64,000 bases of DNA from Pseudomonas putida (GTDB lineage Bacteria; Pseudomonadota; Gammaproteobacteria; Pseudomonadales; Pseudomonadaceae), in assembly GCF_028682175.1 (NCBI RefSeq), contig NZ_JANHKS010000029.1:1-64000 (forward strand), read 5' to 3'. The notes beneath the pieces are model-generated. The model had not been told where the DNA came from, made no database searches, and worked only from the letters and a program-made list of their open reading frames with translations. This document shows, in pieces, positions 1 to 9,107 of the stretch (positions are counted from its first letter, which is position 1; each line of letters opens with the position of its first letter). Made by a program: the position numbers and the translations under genes.

Positions 1-14
1 CCGTGCTGCTACGG
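1..14. repeat. Truncated end of a C-type REPIN
   Basis: The first bases match the right arm end (ccgtgctgctacgg) of the C-type inverted repeats seen throughout the window. The rest of the element lies upstream of the window. Confidence 0.7.
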
Positions 15-17
15 ACG

Positions 18-380
18 TCAATCTTCTTTTTTCATGAGACCGGCAAGGGCTGCAAACGGATTGTGCGTGGCCTTGGCCGTTTTCGGCGTGCCCAGGGACG
101 AGTCCGAGAAGTACTGCTGGTCGGTGTAGCGCGAGTGTTCGTTGTCATGGCAGAACAGGCAGAGCAGTTCCCAGTTCGAGCCGTCTTGCGGGTTGTTGTC
201 GTGGTTGTGGTCACGGTGGTGAACGGTCAGCTCGCTCAGGCGCTTGCCGGAAAACTCCCGGGCGCAGCGGCCGCAGACGTGGGGGTACATCTTCAGCGCT
301 TTGTCGCGGTAGCCCATTTCCTTGTCGCGCTTGGCATCGGCAAGGATGCGGTCGAGCTTGGAGGTATTGGTGGAGCTCAT
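18..380 (-). CDS. HNH nuclease family protein (YajD-like)
   Basis: A 120-residue protein with Cys pairs CGRC near residue 36 and CLFC near residue 74 around LTVHHRDHNHDNNP, the arrangement of a small zinc-stabilised HNH endonuclease fold. E. coli YajD is of this type; its cellular role is not established. The start at 380 (MSSTNTSK) was preferred to an in-frame upstream codon because the extra ten residues lack family character. It stands alone beside a REPIN, with no partner suggesting restriction or phage origin. The fold is fairly sure, the function is not. Confidence 0.8.
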   Translation of the reverse strand: MSSTNTSKLDRILADAKRDKEMGYRDKALKMYPHVCGRCAREFSGKRLSELTVHHRDHNHDNNPQDGSNWELLCLFCHDNEHSRYTDQQYFSDSSLGTPKTAKATHNPFAALAGLMKKED

Positions 381-474
381 GGTGTCACCTGGTTCGTGTA
401 CGGTTGGCAATGGTCCGATTCTAGCGTTTCGGGCGCCATTGGCCGCGGTTTTTTTAGGCAGGGCGACAGGGGGA

Positions 475-1161
475 TCAGCCCTTGAGTTTCTCGGCGATCC
501 AGATGGTATGGCGCGTGCCTTTGTTGCCGTGGGCGTACACCTTGACCTCTTCGGCCTTGAAGCCGGCCTTGCGCAGTTTGTCGCTGAAGGCGGCGTCGGC
601 GCTGGCAGACCACACCGCCAGCACGCCCTTGGGCCGCAGGGCCGTGGCGCAGGCGGCCAGACCGCCGGCCGAATACAGCCAGCTGTTGGCCTTTTGGGTC
701 AGGCCTTCGGGGCCGTTATCGACATCGAGCATGATCGCGTCGAAGCCTTGAGGCTCGCTTTTCAGCACCTTGGCGACGTCCTGGATGACCACCTTGGCGC
801 GCGGATCCTGCAACGGGTTGCCTGATTTCTCACCCAGCGGGCCGCGGTTCCACTCAACCACCCCAGGCACCAGTTCGGCCACCACCACCTCGCCGTTCTT
901 GCCCAGGTGCTTGAGGGCGGACGCCAGGGTAAAGCCCATGCCCAGCCCGCCAATCAATACCCGCGGTTGCGTGCGCGAGGCGACTTTCTTGCAGGGAATT
1001 TCTGCCAGCGCATCTTCGGACCCATGCATGCGGGTGTTCATCAACTGGCCGCCGTCGCCGCCCTGGATCTTGATCACGAAATCTTCGCCGTACTCGAACA
1101 GGCACAGGGCGCCGCCGTTATCGGGAATCGGGGTGGTGTCGAGCAGAACGAAACGTTTCAT
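475..1161 (-). CDS. Spermidine synthase-like / SAM-dependent methyltransferase fold protein
   Basis: A 228-residue protein starting MKRFVLLD. It has a Rossmann-type glycine motif (VLIGGLGMGFTL, about residues 68-79), an acidic end of the second strand (VVVAELVPGVVEW) and an LDVDNGPEGL motif about residue 140, as in spermidine synthase-like aminopropyl or methyl transferases. It is shorter than true SpeE and the substrate cannot be told. The longer in-frame reading up to 1401 crosses the divergent gene's promoter and start, so the ATG at 1161 was chosen. Confidence 0.8.
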   Translation of the reverse strand: MKRFVLLDTTPIPDNGGALCLFEYGEDFVIKIQGGDGGQLMNTRMHGSEDALAEIPCKKVASRTQPRVLIGGLGMGFTLASALKHLGKNGEVVVAELVPGVVEWNRGPLGEKSGNPLQDPRAKVVIQDVAKVLKSEPQGFDAIMLDVDNGPEGLTQKANSWLYSAGGLAACATALRPKGVLAVWSASADAAFSDKLRKAGFKAEEVKVYAHGNKGTRHTIWIAEKLKG

Positions 1162-1273
1162 GGGGAACTCGTCGAGGGGCGCGGTCGGGGCACAGGGCAA
1201 TTTGTCAGCGCACGAAGCGCTGCGCAGGAGTAGCCTGAGCGTCACAGCAGAAGATTGGCAGTGGAGGCCAACG

Positions 1274-1567
1274 ATGAAGCGGTCCATTCTAGCGGCGATT
1301 GCTGCGCTGATGCTTGGCGTATCGCCGGTTTTTGCCGAAAGCCTGCAACCTGTACTCAACACGCCGGAGCCTGTGGCGGCCACCTCGGGGTCACCGGGCA
1401 CTGCAACGCCGACCCCCTATCCGCAGATTTCCCCACCCAGCGTTCCTCACGTGGGCGGGCAGGGTAATCCGCCACTGTTGCCGAAAATCCCCCAGCCCGG
1501 CCCGCCGAAAGAGGATGAGCCGTTGCCGGGGTTGCAGCCGCCACCGGCAAAACCGGGTAATCCCTGA
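1274..1567 (+). CDS. Small exported proline-rich protein
   Basis: A 97-residue protein with a clear signal peptide (MKRSILAAIAALMLGVSPVFA, cut after residue 21) and a mature part made largely of Pro, Gly, Thr and Ser without aromatic-rich folding blocks. It is probably a disordered periplasmic or secreted protein. It is divergent from the methyltransferase-like gene and ends 12 bases before a REPIN. The start ATG at 1274 was chosen because the signal peptide begins there, although the frame is open further upstream. Function unknown. Confidence 0.7.
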   Translation: MKRSILAAIAALMLGVSPVFAESLQPVLNTPEPVAATSGSPGTATPTPYPQISPPSVPHVGGQGNPPLLPKIPQPGPPKEDEPLPGLQPPPAKPGNP

Positions 1568-1578
1568 AACGCACCGAA

Positions 1579-1671
1579 CCTGTAGGAGTGAGCTTGCTCG
1601 CGATGGCGGTGCAGCAGATGCAGATGCACCGCCTGACACACTGTCATCGCGAGCAAGCTCACTCCTACAGG
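1579..1671. repeat. REPIN, type A
   Basis: Inverted arms cctgtaggagtgagcttgct and its complement flank a roughly 40-base centre. It lies between the 3' ends of two convergent genes, where the hairpin could also act in transcription termination or mRNA 3' protection. Confidence 0.9.
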
Positions 1672-1724
1672 GGCGTGCCCACGCAGAGCATGGGAACGAT
1701 CAAAGACAGATTCATTGCAGTGCG

Positions 1725-2198
1725 CTATTCCTGCTGCGCCAACACCTGTCCATCCATCATGCGCAAGCGCTTGGACATGGCGATGGCAATGGCGCGGATG
1801 ATCTTGGCGGCGACCTTGGGGGCGTCGTTGAGCATCTTGTCCAGCGAGTCACGGCCCAGGTTCAGCAGGTAGCAACTGGAAGCGGCGATGCAACTGGCCG
1901 AGCGGCGTTCTCCGTCCAGCACGGCCATTTCGCCGAACGCCCGACCAGCCCGCAGGATCGCAGTTTCCACCAGCTTGCCTTCGCCATTGACCTTCTGCAC
2001 CGACACCGTGCCCGAATGAATGATGCACATGAAGGTGCCCGCATCGCCTTCGTTGAAGATCGCCTCGCCTTTTTCGATATTGCTGATGCTGAAGTAACCC
2101 GCCGCCGCAGAAAAGTCGGCAGGGGTCAGGGCCAGGAACAGCCCACAGTCCATCAGCATTTCGCGGATTTCATTGTTCAGAGATGAAGGTGTCGGCAT
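1725..2198 (-). CDS. Cyclic nucleotide-binding domain protein
   Basis: A 157-residue protein made of a single CRP-like beta-roll. The phosphate-binding cassette is visible as FGEMAVLDGERRSASC (about residues 92-107), containing the Glu and the Arg-Ser pair that hold the cyclic nucleotide phosphate in CRP. No helix-turn-helix follows; the C-terminal helix ends at MMDGQVLAQQE. It is therefore a stand-alone cNMP sensor rather than a transcription factor. Its partner is unknown. The ATG at 2198 (MPTPSSLNN) was chosen because the upstream extension has no domain character. Confidence 0.85.
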   Translation of the reverse strand: MPTPSSLNNEIREMLMDCGLFLALTPADFSAAAGYFSISNIEKGEAIFNEGDAGTFMCIIHSGTVSVQKVNGEGKLVETAILRAGRAFGEMAVLDGERRSASCIAASSCYLLNLGRDSLDKMLNDAPKVAAKIIRAIAIAMSKRLRMMDGQVLAQQE

Positions 2199-2241
2199 GG
2201 CATGTTCTTGTTGAATGAGATGAAGAATGAAAACTGACCAC

Positions 2242-2274
2242 AAAAACAGCTCCGTCCTACAAGCGGTACGGAGC
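2242..2274 (-). terminator. Intrinsic terminator of ptrB
   Basis: Read on the minus strand, the stem gctccgt / acggagc (2268-2274 with 2249-2255) is followed by TGTTTTTG. It lies 35 bases past the ptrB stop and before the cyclic nucleotide-binding gene. Confidence 0.75.
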
Positions 2275-2308
2275 CGTCTGATATGACCAACGGGCTTTGA
2301 AGAGTTCC

Positions 2309-4366
2309 TCAGGCCAGTTGCAATACCTTGAACACAAATCCGTATTCGAGCGCCACGTCACGCAATCCCTGATAGCGACCGCTCATGCCGCCGTGGCCGG
2401 CACCCAGTTCGGTCTTGAGCAACAGCAGGTTGTCGTCCGTTTTGCTGGCGCGCAACTTTGCCACCCATTTGGCCGCCTCCCAGTATTGCACCCGACTGTC
2501 GTTGTAGCCGGCGATGACCAGCATCGCCGGATAGGCCTGGGCCGCAACGTTTTCGTAAGGCGCGTAGGCCTTGATCCGCGCGTACACCTCAGGCTCCTGC
2601 GGGTTGCCCCACTCGTCGTACTCAGTGACGGTCAACGGCAGCTCGGGATCAAGCATGGTGTTGAGCACGTCGACGAACGGCACCTCGGCAATGGCGGCCT
2701 TGAACAGGTCGGGGCGCTGGTTGACCACCGCTCCGATCAACAGCCCTCCCGCGCTGCCGCCGCTGATGACCAGTGTGTCGGCCGTTGTCAGGTTCTGTGC
2801 AATCAGATGTTCGGCGCAGCTGATGAAGTCGTGGAAGGTGTTCTGCTTGTGTTCCTGCTTGCCGGTGCGATACCAGTTTTCACCCAGCTCGCCGCCGCCG
2901 CGCACATGGGCGATGGCAAAGGCGATGCCGCGATCGAGCAAGCTCAGGCGGGCATGGGAGAACCAGGGGTCGAGGCTCTCGCCATAGGCGCCGTAGCCGT
3001 ACAGGTAAAGCGGCACGGGGGTGCCTGCCAGTTCGCGCTTGACTACCAGGCTGATAGGCACCTGGGTGCCATCGGCCGCTGTCGCCCACAGGCGCTGGCT
3101 GACATAGGCATCGGCGTCGAATACGCCGAGCACCGGGGTTTCTTTGAGCACGACCTGCTCACCGGTTGCCAGCGCCAATTGACGCACCTGTGGCGGGCGA
3201 TTGAGCGACTGATAGCGCAGGCGAATCTTGTCGCTTTCGAATTCAAGGGTGTCTTGCACATACAGGTTGTAGGCCGCGTCCGGCAATTGCACCCGATACG
3301 CCGGCAAACCCTGTGGGTGGACTTCGACGATGGGCAGGCCGCCTTCACGCAGGCTCAGGGTCAGGCCCCGGGCGTTGAGGCTGAAACCGTCGAGCATGAT
3401 GATGTCGCTGTGGCCGATCAGGGTTTGCCAGTCCTTGCGCTCAGGCACGCCACTGGTTTTTTCCGGCGCATGGTACAGCGCGAAGTTGATCCCGGCCTGG
3501 TTGCTGCGAATCACCCAGCTCCAGGTGCCGTCGATCAGGCCATGGTCCACCGAATATTCGTGGCCTTCGCTGCGCGGGGCCATGCAGACGAAGGCCTGCT
3601 CGGGCTTGTCGGCGTCCAGCACCCAGCTCTCGCCGGTGGTCTTGCTGTCCAGTGCCAGCACCAGTTGGCGCTCGGAGCTTGAGCGGTAGCAATGCAGGAA
3701 GAACCGCCCGTCCGGTTCGTTGAATACCAGGTCCGCAGAATCGTTGCCGAGTGTGTGGCGATACAGCTTGTGCGGGCGGTGGGTGTCGTCCAGTTCGCCG
3801 AAAAACAGCGTCTGGCTGTCGTTGGCCCAGGTCATGCTGCCGTCGCAGTCTTCGAACGGCAGGCTGGTCACAAGGCCAGTGGCCAGTTCCTTGACGTACA
3901 GTTGGTAGACCTCCTCGCCGCTGGTGTCCAGGCTGTAGGCCAGGCGCTGGTGGTCCGGGCTGATACTGAATGCGCCCAGCGAAAAGAAGCCGCCGCCGGC
4001 CAGCACATTGGGGTCGAGCAGCAGTTGTTCGGCGCTTTCGTCGACCGTTTGCGAGTCGTCGGCCGGGCGCGGGCAGCGGTAGTGGCGAGCGTATTCGTCG
4101 CCTTCGGTGGTGCGGGTGTAATAAAGCCAGGGCCCCCAGGGCGAAGGCAGCGACAGGTCGGTTTCCAGAATCCGACCCTTGATCTCCTGAAACAGCGTTT
4201 CGCGCAGGGCCTGCTGATCGGCCAGCTGACTTTCCTGGTAATGGTTTTCGGCCTTGAGGTAGTCGAGCACCTCATCGCTGTCGCGATTCTGCAGCCAGGC
4301 ATACGGGTCGGCGCCGTCGGCCTTGCGGGCGAGCGGGGCGCTTGGGGAGGTGGCGGAAGAAGGCAT
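2309..4366 (-). CDS. ptrB: Oligopeptidase B (prolyl oligopeptidase family S9A)
   Basis: A 685-residue serine peptidase, the usual length for oligopeptidase B, which cleaves small peptides after Arg or Lys in the cytoplasm. An N-terminal beta-propeller occupies roughly residues 75-410. The C-terminal alpha/beta-hydrolase has the nucleophile motif GGSAGG (Ser538), the Asp in AGYNDSRV and the His in GAGHGG. The family signature HVRGGGELG is present. The frame stays open far upstream to 6229 on this strand, but that stretch is the mirror of other genes. The ATG at 4366 is preferred; a start at 4441 is also possible. Confidence 0.93.
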   Translation of the reverse strand: MPSSATSPSAPLARKADGADPYAWLQNRDSDEVLDYLKAENHYQESQLADQQALRETLFQEIKGRILETDLSLPSPWGPWLYYTRTTEGDEYARHYRCPRPADDSQTVDESAEQLLLDPNVLAGGGFFSLGAFSISPDHQRLAYSLDTSGEEVYQLYVKELATGLVTSLPFEDCDGSMTWANDSQTLFFGELDDTHRPHKLYRHTLGNDSADLVFNEPDGRFFLHCYRSSSERQLVLALDSKTTGESWVLDADKPEQAFVCMAPRSEGHEYSVDHGLIDGTWSWVIRSNQAGINFALYHAPEKTSGVPERKDWQTLIGHSDIIMLDGFSLNARGLTLSLREGGLPIVEVHPQGLPAYRVQLPDAAYNLYVQDTLEFESDKIRLRYQSLNRPPQVRQLALATGEQVVLKETPVLGVFDADAYVSQRLWATAADGTQVPISLVVKRELAGTPVPLYLYGYGAYGESLDPWFSHARLSLLDRGIAFAIAHVRGGGELGENWYRTGKQEHKQNTFHDFISCAEHLIAQNLTTADTLVISGGSAGGLLIGAVVNQRPDLFKAAIAEVPFVDVLNTMLDPELPLTVTEYDEWGNPQEPEVYARIKAYAPYENVAAQAYPAMLVIAGYNDSRVQYWEAAKWVAKLRASKTDDNLLLLKTELGAGHGGMSGRYQGLRDVALEYGFVFKVLQLA

Positions 4367-4474
4367 GCTGGGCTCTCTCAAAGGGGCGGCGGACCGATAA
4401 CTGAAGCCGGGTAAGCCAGGCTTGCGAAAAGTCGTTATCATAAGCGCCTCTTTACCTGCCTTACCACGGACGTC

Positions 4475-4984
4475 ATGACCGACAACGACTATCTGATTGC
4501 CTGGGGCCTGTACGCATTCGCTGCGTTGGGTTGTCTGCTGGTGTGGTTCAAGCTGACGGGCTGGATGTGGCGCTACCTGCGCGAGCCACTGCGGGTGATC
4601 GGCGCGGTGCTGCTGTTCTGCCCGACGGTCATCGACCCGGTCAAGGACACCTACGCCCCGGCGCTGGCCATCAGCGCCCTGGACCTTGCCTTCAAGGTGG
4701 GCAACAACGTCTGGCGCGCGGTGCTGGACCTGGCCACCTACGGCGCCATCGCCCTGGGCCTGTACGTCATCTTCGCGCTGATCCGCCTGCCATTCCTGCG
4801 CCGCAAGAAAGCCCGTCAGGCCCACGCCGAGGCCGCTGCCGCCCAGGCTGCCGCCGAGCTGAAAGCGGACGACGAACCCTTCGCCGCCCAGGGTACCCCT
4901 CGTTACGCAAGCCAGCCGGCAGCCCCGGCGGGTATTGACAAGGGCGGTGCGAGCGGTCGTTATCGGGTCGAACCCAAGCTTTAA
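4475..4984 (+). CDS. Small membrane protein of unknown function
   Basis: A 169-residue protein with about three hydrophobic spans (residues 7-27, 38-52 and 82-108), then a basic RRKKAR stop-transfer and an Ala-rich, charged cytoplasmic tail of about 55 residues. Databases often call such Pseudomonas proteins MFS transporters, but it is far too short for a 12-span carrier. It is divergent from ptrB by about 108 bases. No catalytic motif is visible. Confidence 0.75.
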   Translation: MTDNDYLIAWGLYAFAALGCLLVWFKLTGWMWRYLREPLRVIGAVLLFCPTVIDPVKDTYAPALAISALDLAFKVGNNVWRAVLDLATYGAIALGLYVIFALIRLPFLRRKKARQAHAEAAAAQAAAELKADDEPFAAQGTPRYASQPAAPAGIDKGGASGRYRVEPKL

Positions 4985-4998
4985 CCCTTGCCGAACAC

Positions 4999-5087
4999 TG
5001 TAGGAGCGCGCTTGCCCGCGATTGAAGTGTATCTGTACTACAGCAGTTGCCTGATCTTCTGCTATCGCGGGCAAGCGCGCTCCTACA
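4999..5087. repeat. REPIN, type B
   Basis: Arms tgtaggagcgcgcttgcccg and complement differ from type A at the gcgc/gtga block. It sits between two genes on the same strand. Confidence 0.9.
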
Positions 5088-5122
5088 AGCTGATGTGTCG
5101 TTGAGTGTACCGAGAGCTGAGC

Positions 5123-5899
5123 ATGTGTGAACTTCTGGGCATGAGTGCCAATGTACCGACCGACATCGTCTTCAGCTTTACCGGGCTGATGCAGCGGGGC
5201 GGCCGCACCGGTCCCCACCGTGATGGCTGGGGCATCGGTTTCTATGAAGGGCGCGGCCTGCGCCTGTTCCAGGATCCGGCTGCCAGCAGCGAGTCGGAAG
5301 TGGCGCAACTGGTGCAGCGTTATCCGATCAAGAGCGAAGTGGTCATCGGCCATATTCGCCAGGCCAACGTCGGCAAGGTCTGCCTGTCCAACACCCACCC
5401 GTTCGTGCGCGAGCTGTGGGGCCGCAACTGGTGCTTTGCCCACAACGGCCAGCTGGCGGATTTCCAGCCGAGCGCGACCTTCTACCGCCCGGTGGGCGAT
5501 ACCGACAGCGAAGCGGCATTTTGCGACTTGCTCAACCGCGTGCGCGAGGCCTTTCCGGAGCCGGTCGAGGTCGAAGGCCTGCTGCCGACGCTGGTCAAAG
5601 CCTGTAACGAATATCGCGCCAAGGGCGTGTTCAACGGCCTGCTCAGCGATGGCGACTGGCTGTTCTGTTTCTGCTCGACCAAGCTTGTGCACATCACACG
5701 CCGCGCACCGTTTGGTCCGGCTCGCCTGAAAGATGTCGACGTGATCGTCGATTTTCAGGCCGAAACCACGCCAAACGATGTGGTCACGGTGATCGCCACC
5801 GAGCCGCTGACCGAGAACGAAACCTGGAATCGCTACGAACCCGGCCACTGGAGTCTGTGGCGTCGTGGTGAATGCGTGGCCGAAGGCCGGACTGACTGA
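5123..5899 (+). CDS. Class II glutamine amidotransferase (YafJ family)
   Basis: A 258-residue protein starting MCELLGMSANVP. Cys2 becomes the N-terminal nucleophile after removal of Met, as in Ntn glutamine amidotransferases, so the start at 5123 rather than an upstream codon is decisive. HRDGWGIGFY, IGHIRQANVG and FAHNGQL are the glutamine- and Arg-binding blocks of the GATase-2 fold. There is no fused synthetase domain, so the acceptor of the ammonia is unknown. The downstream DUF2937 gene begins nine bases after the stop, suggesting co-transcription. Confidence 0.9.
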   Translation: MCELLGMSANVPTDIVFSFTGLMQRGGRTGPHRDGWGIGFYEGRGLRLFQDPAASSESEVAQLVQRYPIKSEVVIGHIRQANVGKVCLSNTHPFVRELWGRNWCFAHNGQLADFQPSATFYRPVGDTDSEAAFCDLLNRVREAFPEPVEVEGLLPTLVKACNEYRAKGVFNGLLSDGDWLFCFCSTKLVHITRRAPFGPARLKDVDVIVDFQAETTPNDVVTVIATEPLTENETWNRYEPGHWSLWRRGECVAEGRTD

Positions 5900-5908
5900 G
5901 AGGGATCT

Positions 5909-6433
5909 ATGCTGCGCAGCTATGTACGACTGGTATTGTTCACGGCAGGCCTGTTGATCGGCGTGCAGATTCCCGGATTCATCAGTGATTACAGCAAGCG
6001 TGTCGAAGCGCACCTGATGGAAGCCCAGCAGAACCTGCGCGGCTACAACGAGACAGCGCAGCGCTTCTTCAATGGCGACGTGCAGGCGCTGATCCAGCAC
6101 TATCGCAGCAGCGAAGACCCGGTGTTCCGTACTGACGCCAACAACATCGCCAACCTGTTGAGCCGCAACCAGATCCTGGACCGCGAATGGATGGCGTTGC
6201 AGGGGCCGTGGTACAGCCGCGCGTTTCACGTGCTGACCGCCGCAGACCCGGCCATCCGCACCGAGACCTGGAATGGCTACACCTGGCAGGTGCTGCTGTC
6301 ACCGGAAGTCATCGGCTGGGGCCTGGCCTGCGCGCTGCTGTTCTCGCTGGTGATCGAAAGCTTTGTGGTGTTCATCGACTGGTTGTTTGTTGGAAGGGTC
6401 TACAAGAAGCGGGTCAATCGCGACTGGCAGTGA
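5909..6433 (+). CDS. DUF2937 family membrane protein
   Basis: A 174-residue protein with an N-terminal hydrophobic span (residues 7-24), a helical charged middle of about 110 residues probably in the periplasm, and a second span (about residues 135-160) ending in a basic tail. The layout and the opening LRSYVRLVLFTAGLLIGVQIPGF fit DUF2937, a family without assigned function. It follows the amidotransferase by nine bases with an agagggatct ribosome binding region, so the two likely form an operon. Confidence 0.8.
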   Translation: MLRSYVRLVLFTAGLLIGVQIPGFISDYSKRVEAHLMEAQQNLRGYNETAQRFFNGDVQALIQHYRSSEDPVFRTDANNIANLLSRNQILDREWMALQGPWYSRAFHVLTAADPAIRTETWNGYTWQVLLSPEVIGWGLACALLFSLVIESFVVFIDWLFVGRVYKKRVNRDWQ

Positions 6434-6451
6434 GCCCTCAAGGACTGCGCT

Positions 6452-6560
6452 CCCGTAGCAGCACGGCTTGCCGGCGGGAGCGGTGTATCAGGCGACGCAT
6501 CATCAACTGAACGACCGCTCCCGCCGGCAAGCGGAGCGCCGCCCGGCCGGGCTGCTACGG
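6452..6560. repeat. REPIN, type C, with altered right arm
   Basis: The left arm cccgtagcagcacggcttgc matches the other type C elements. The right arm carries extra GC-rich bases (gcggagcgccgcccggccgg) before gctgctacgg, so the element is longer and asymmetric. Confidence 0.85.
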
Positions 6561-6618
6561 ATCGCGTGCGGCGCGTAGATTCAACGTGTCTTCCCTCCAT
6601 TCACACAGGAGATACCCC

Positions 6619-7371
6619 GTGGGCCGCCTGTTATTGAACTGTGACATCGGTGAAAGCTTCGGTGCCTGGACCATGGGTCTGGACGCCGAGGTCATGCCGT
6701 ACATCGATTGCGCCAACATCGCCTGTGGCTTTCATGCCGGTGACCCCAGCGTCATGCGCAAGACCGTCGCCCTGGCGCTGACCCACGGCGTGACCATCGG
6801 CGCGCACCCGGCCTACCCGGACCTCGTGGGATTCGGTCGCCGCTCCATGGCCTGCTCCCCGCAGGAAATCCAGGACATGCTGCATTACCAGATCGGCGCG
6901 CTGGACGGCGTGTGCCGTGCCCAGGGCGGCCGGGTCAGCTACGTCAAACCCCACGGCGCGATGTACAACGACATGATGGCCAATCCGACCCAATTGCGCG
7001 CCGTCATCGAAGCCATCGCCCGCTACAACCCCGAGCTGCCGTTGATGCTGCTGGCCATGCGCGACAACAGCGCAGCCCAAACCATGGCCGATGAGTTCGG
7101 CGTGACTTTGTGGTTCGAAGCCTTCGCCGACCGTGCCTACGACCGTGTAGGGCGACTGGTTTCGCGCAATCTGACGGGCGCCGTTCACCATGATCCGGAG
7201 TTGATCATCGCCCAGGCGCTGACTCTTTCCCGCGGGGAGGCCTTGACCGCCAGCGACGGCAGTTCGTTACTGCTCAACGCCGACACCCTGTGCGTGCATG
7301 GTGACAACGCCAGCTCCATCGCGGCGGTGAGGCGCATCCGTGAAGCACTGGGCCAGACGTCTGCCTCATGA
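6619..7371 (+). CDS. pxpA: 5-oxoprolinase subunit A (LamB/YcsF family)
   Basis: A 250-residue protein opening LLLNCDIGESFGAW, the signature of the LamB/YcsF family. It works with PxpB and PxpC to hydrolyse 5-oxoproline to glutamate at the cost of ATP. IACGFHAGDP and VKPHGAMYNDM are conserved family blocks. The GTG at 6619 is preferred because aggaga lies eight bases upstream and family members begin just there; the frame is open further upstream. The stop overlaps the pxpB start by four bases (ATGA), showing translational coupling. Confidence 0.92.
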   Translation: MGRLLLNCDIGESFGAWTMGLDAEVMPYIDCANIACGFHAGDPSVMRKTVALALTHGVTIGAHPAYPDLVGFGRRSMACSPQEIQDMLHYQIGALDGVCRAQGGRVSYVKPHGAMYNDMMANPTQLRAVIEAIARYNPELPLMLLAMRDNSAAQTMADEFGVTLWFEAFADRAYDRVGRLVSRNLTGAVHHDPELIIAQALTLSRGEALTASDGSSLLLNADTLCVHGDNASSIAAVRRIREALGQTSAS

Positions 7372-8072
7372 AGTTGCGCATCGAAGTCGTTGCGATCGAT
7401 TGCCTGATGGTGCGCCTGTTCGATGCCATCGACGAGGCGAACATGCCGTGGATGCTTGCGGCCAGCCAGCGTCTGCGGGACGGATTCGGGGCGCATTTGG
7501 TTGATCTGGTGCCGTCCTACACCACTTTGATGGTGCACTATGACTTGCTGGCACTGAGCCCACAGCAGGCGCGGGCGTTGATTGTAGAGGCGATGGTCGA
7601 TCTCTCGCCGGATGCGGCGAGCGCCGGTCGACAGCACGTGCTGCCCGTGTGGTATGACCCCAGGGTCGGGCCTGAACTGGCATTGCTGGCCGAACGCAGC
7701 GGCTTGGCGGTGGCTGAAGTGATCGAACGCCACAGTCAGCGCGAGTACCAGGTGTTCGCGCTGGGCTTCGCACCGGGCTTCGGTTTCATGGGGCTGGTAG
7801 AAGAAATTCTCGCCGCGCCGCGCATCAAGACCCCGCGCAAACGCGTCCCCGCGGGCAGCGTCGGCATTGCCGAACGTCAAACGGCGGTGTACCCGCTGCA
7901 ATCGCCAGGCGGCTGGAACATCCTTGGCCGCACCCCGGCCAAACTCTTTGATCGTGAAATCGACGGCTATAGCCTGCTGCAGCCTGGCGACACCGTGCGC
8001 TTCGAGCCGGTCTATCGCGCCGAATTCATTCGCCTGGGCGGCGACGATTCTCCGTTGGAGGCGCTGGCATGA
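7368..8072 (+). CDS. pxpB: 5-oxoprolinase subunit B (KipI family)
   Basis: A 234-residue protein with the KipI-family core FALGFAPGFGFMG, the RKRVPAGSVGIAERQTAVYP block and GGWNILGRT. KipI was first described in Bacillus as an inhibitor of kinase KinA, but the operon with pxpA and pxpC points to 5-oxoproline cleavage. The start overlaps pxpA and its stop overlaps pxpC by four bases, so the three subunits are made together. Confidence 0.92.
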   Translation: MKLRIEVVAIDCLMVRLFDAIDEANMPWMLAASQRLRDGFGAHLVDLVPSYTTLMVHYDLLALSPQQARALIVEAMVDLSPDAASAGRQHVLPVWYDPRVGPELALLAERSGLAVAEVIERHSQREYQVFALGFAPGFGFMGLVEEILAAPRIKTPRKRVPAGSVGIAERQTAVYPLQSPGGWNILGRTPAKLFDREIDGYSLLQPGDTVRFEPVYRAEFIRLGGDDSPLEALA

Positions 8073-8989
8073 GCGTGCTGACGGTCAAAAGCAGCACCCC
8101 ACTGTGCATGCTGCAAGACGCAGGACGGTTTGGCGTTCGTCATCTGGGCGTGACCCAGGGCGGCGCGCTGGACTGGGTTTCCATGTCGTGGGCCAACAAG
8201 CTGCTGAACAATCCGCTGGACGCCGCGGTTATCGAGATCACGCTGGGGGGACTGACGCTGGTCGCTCTTGAGGATTGCTGCCTGGCTTTGGCCGGTGCCG
8301 ACCTGGGCGCCATGCTCGATGATCGCCCGGTCGCCCCCTGGCGCAGTTTTTTCCTCAACAAGGGCCAGCAACTGCGCTTCACACAACCGGTCAGCGGCGC
8401 ACGAGCCTACCTCGCCGCGCCCGGCGGCTTTGAAGCGGCAGACCTGCTCGGCAGTAGCGCCACGGTGGTTCGGGAAGGGCTGGGCGGCCTGGACGGCACC
8501 GGCAAGGCATTGGCCGAAGGCGACCGCCTGACTTGCCGCAATCGCTCCATCGCGCTGCAAACCCTGCCTGAACACCTGATCCCGAACCTGGCCGACCCAC
8601 GCCCGCTGGACGTCGTGCTCGGCGCACAGATCGGCCAGTTCAGCGGCCTGAGCCTGTTCGACGCCTTCAACAGCGACTGGACCCTGGACAGCCGCGCCGA
8701 CCGCATGGGCATCCGCCTGCTCGGCCCGGAACTCGTGTATCAGGGCAAACCCATGATCTCCGAAGGCATCCCCCTGGGCGCCATCCAGGTCCCGCCGGAC
8801 GGCCAGCCCATCATCCTGCTCAACGACCGCCAGACCATCGGCGGCTACCCACGCCTCGGGGCACTGACTCCGTTGTCACTGGCGCGATTGGCGCAGAAGC
8901 TGCCGGGGAGTGTGGTGCGCTTGCGAGCGGTGGTGCAGGAGATGGCGCATAAGGAGCAGGTGGGGTATTTGCGGTTGCTCACGCGCTAA
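8069..8989 (+). CDS. pxpC: 5-oxoprolinase subunit C (KipA / biotin-dependent carboxyltransferase-like)
   Basis: A 306-residue protein of the KipA family. LQDAGRFGVRHLGVTQGGALD near the N terminus, YLAAPGGF in the middle and SDRMGIRL-like SRADRMGIRLLGPEL near residue 210 are family marks, as is the late PPDGQPIILLNDRQTIGGYP block. Many relatives are named allophanate hydrolase or urea carboxylase subunits by homology only. No transporter or regulator gene accompanies this pxp operon. Confidence 0.92.
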   Translation: MSVLTVKSSTPLCMLQDAGRFGVRHLGVTQGGALDWVSMSWANKLLNNPLDAAVIEITLGGLTLVALEDCCLALAGADLGAMLDDRPVAPWRSFFLNKGQQLRFTQPVSGARAYLAAPGGFEAADLLGSSATVVREGLGGLDGTGKALAEGDRLTCRNRSIALQTLPEHLIPNLADPRPLDVVLGAQIGQFSGLSLFDAFNSDWTLDSRADRMGIRLLGPELVYQGKPMISEGIPLGAIQVPPDGQPIILLNDRQTIGGYPRLGALTPLSLARLAQKLPGSVVRLRAVVQEMAHKEQVGYLRLLTR

Positions 8990-9107
8990 ATAGACTTGTA
9001 GCCGTTATCCTACGTAGTTGTCGGAATTGCCGGGCAGGGTGTTGAGGTCATCATTTTTTAGTGAGGGTCGTTAAGCACTTCATGTATTCACGACATGAGG
9101 TGCACGT

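Noticed and set aside
4367..6229. Long minus-strand open frame continuing upstream of ptrB, giving a 1306-residue reading
   Set aside because: It mirrors the membrane protein, amidotransferase and DUF2937 genes on the plus strand. The peptide is rich in Arg, Ala, His and Gln, as expected from the complement of GC-rich codons.
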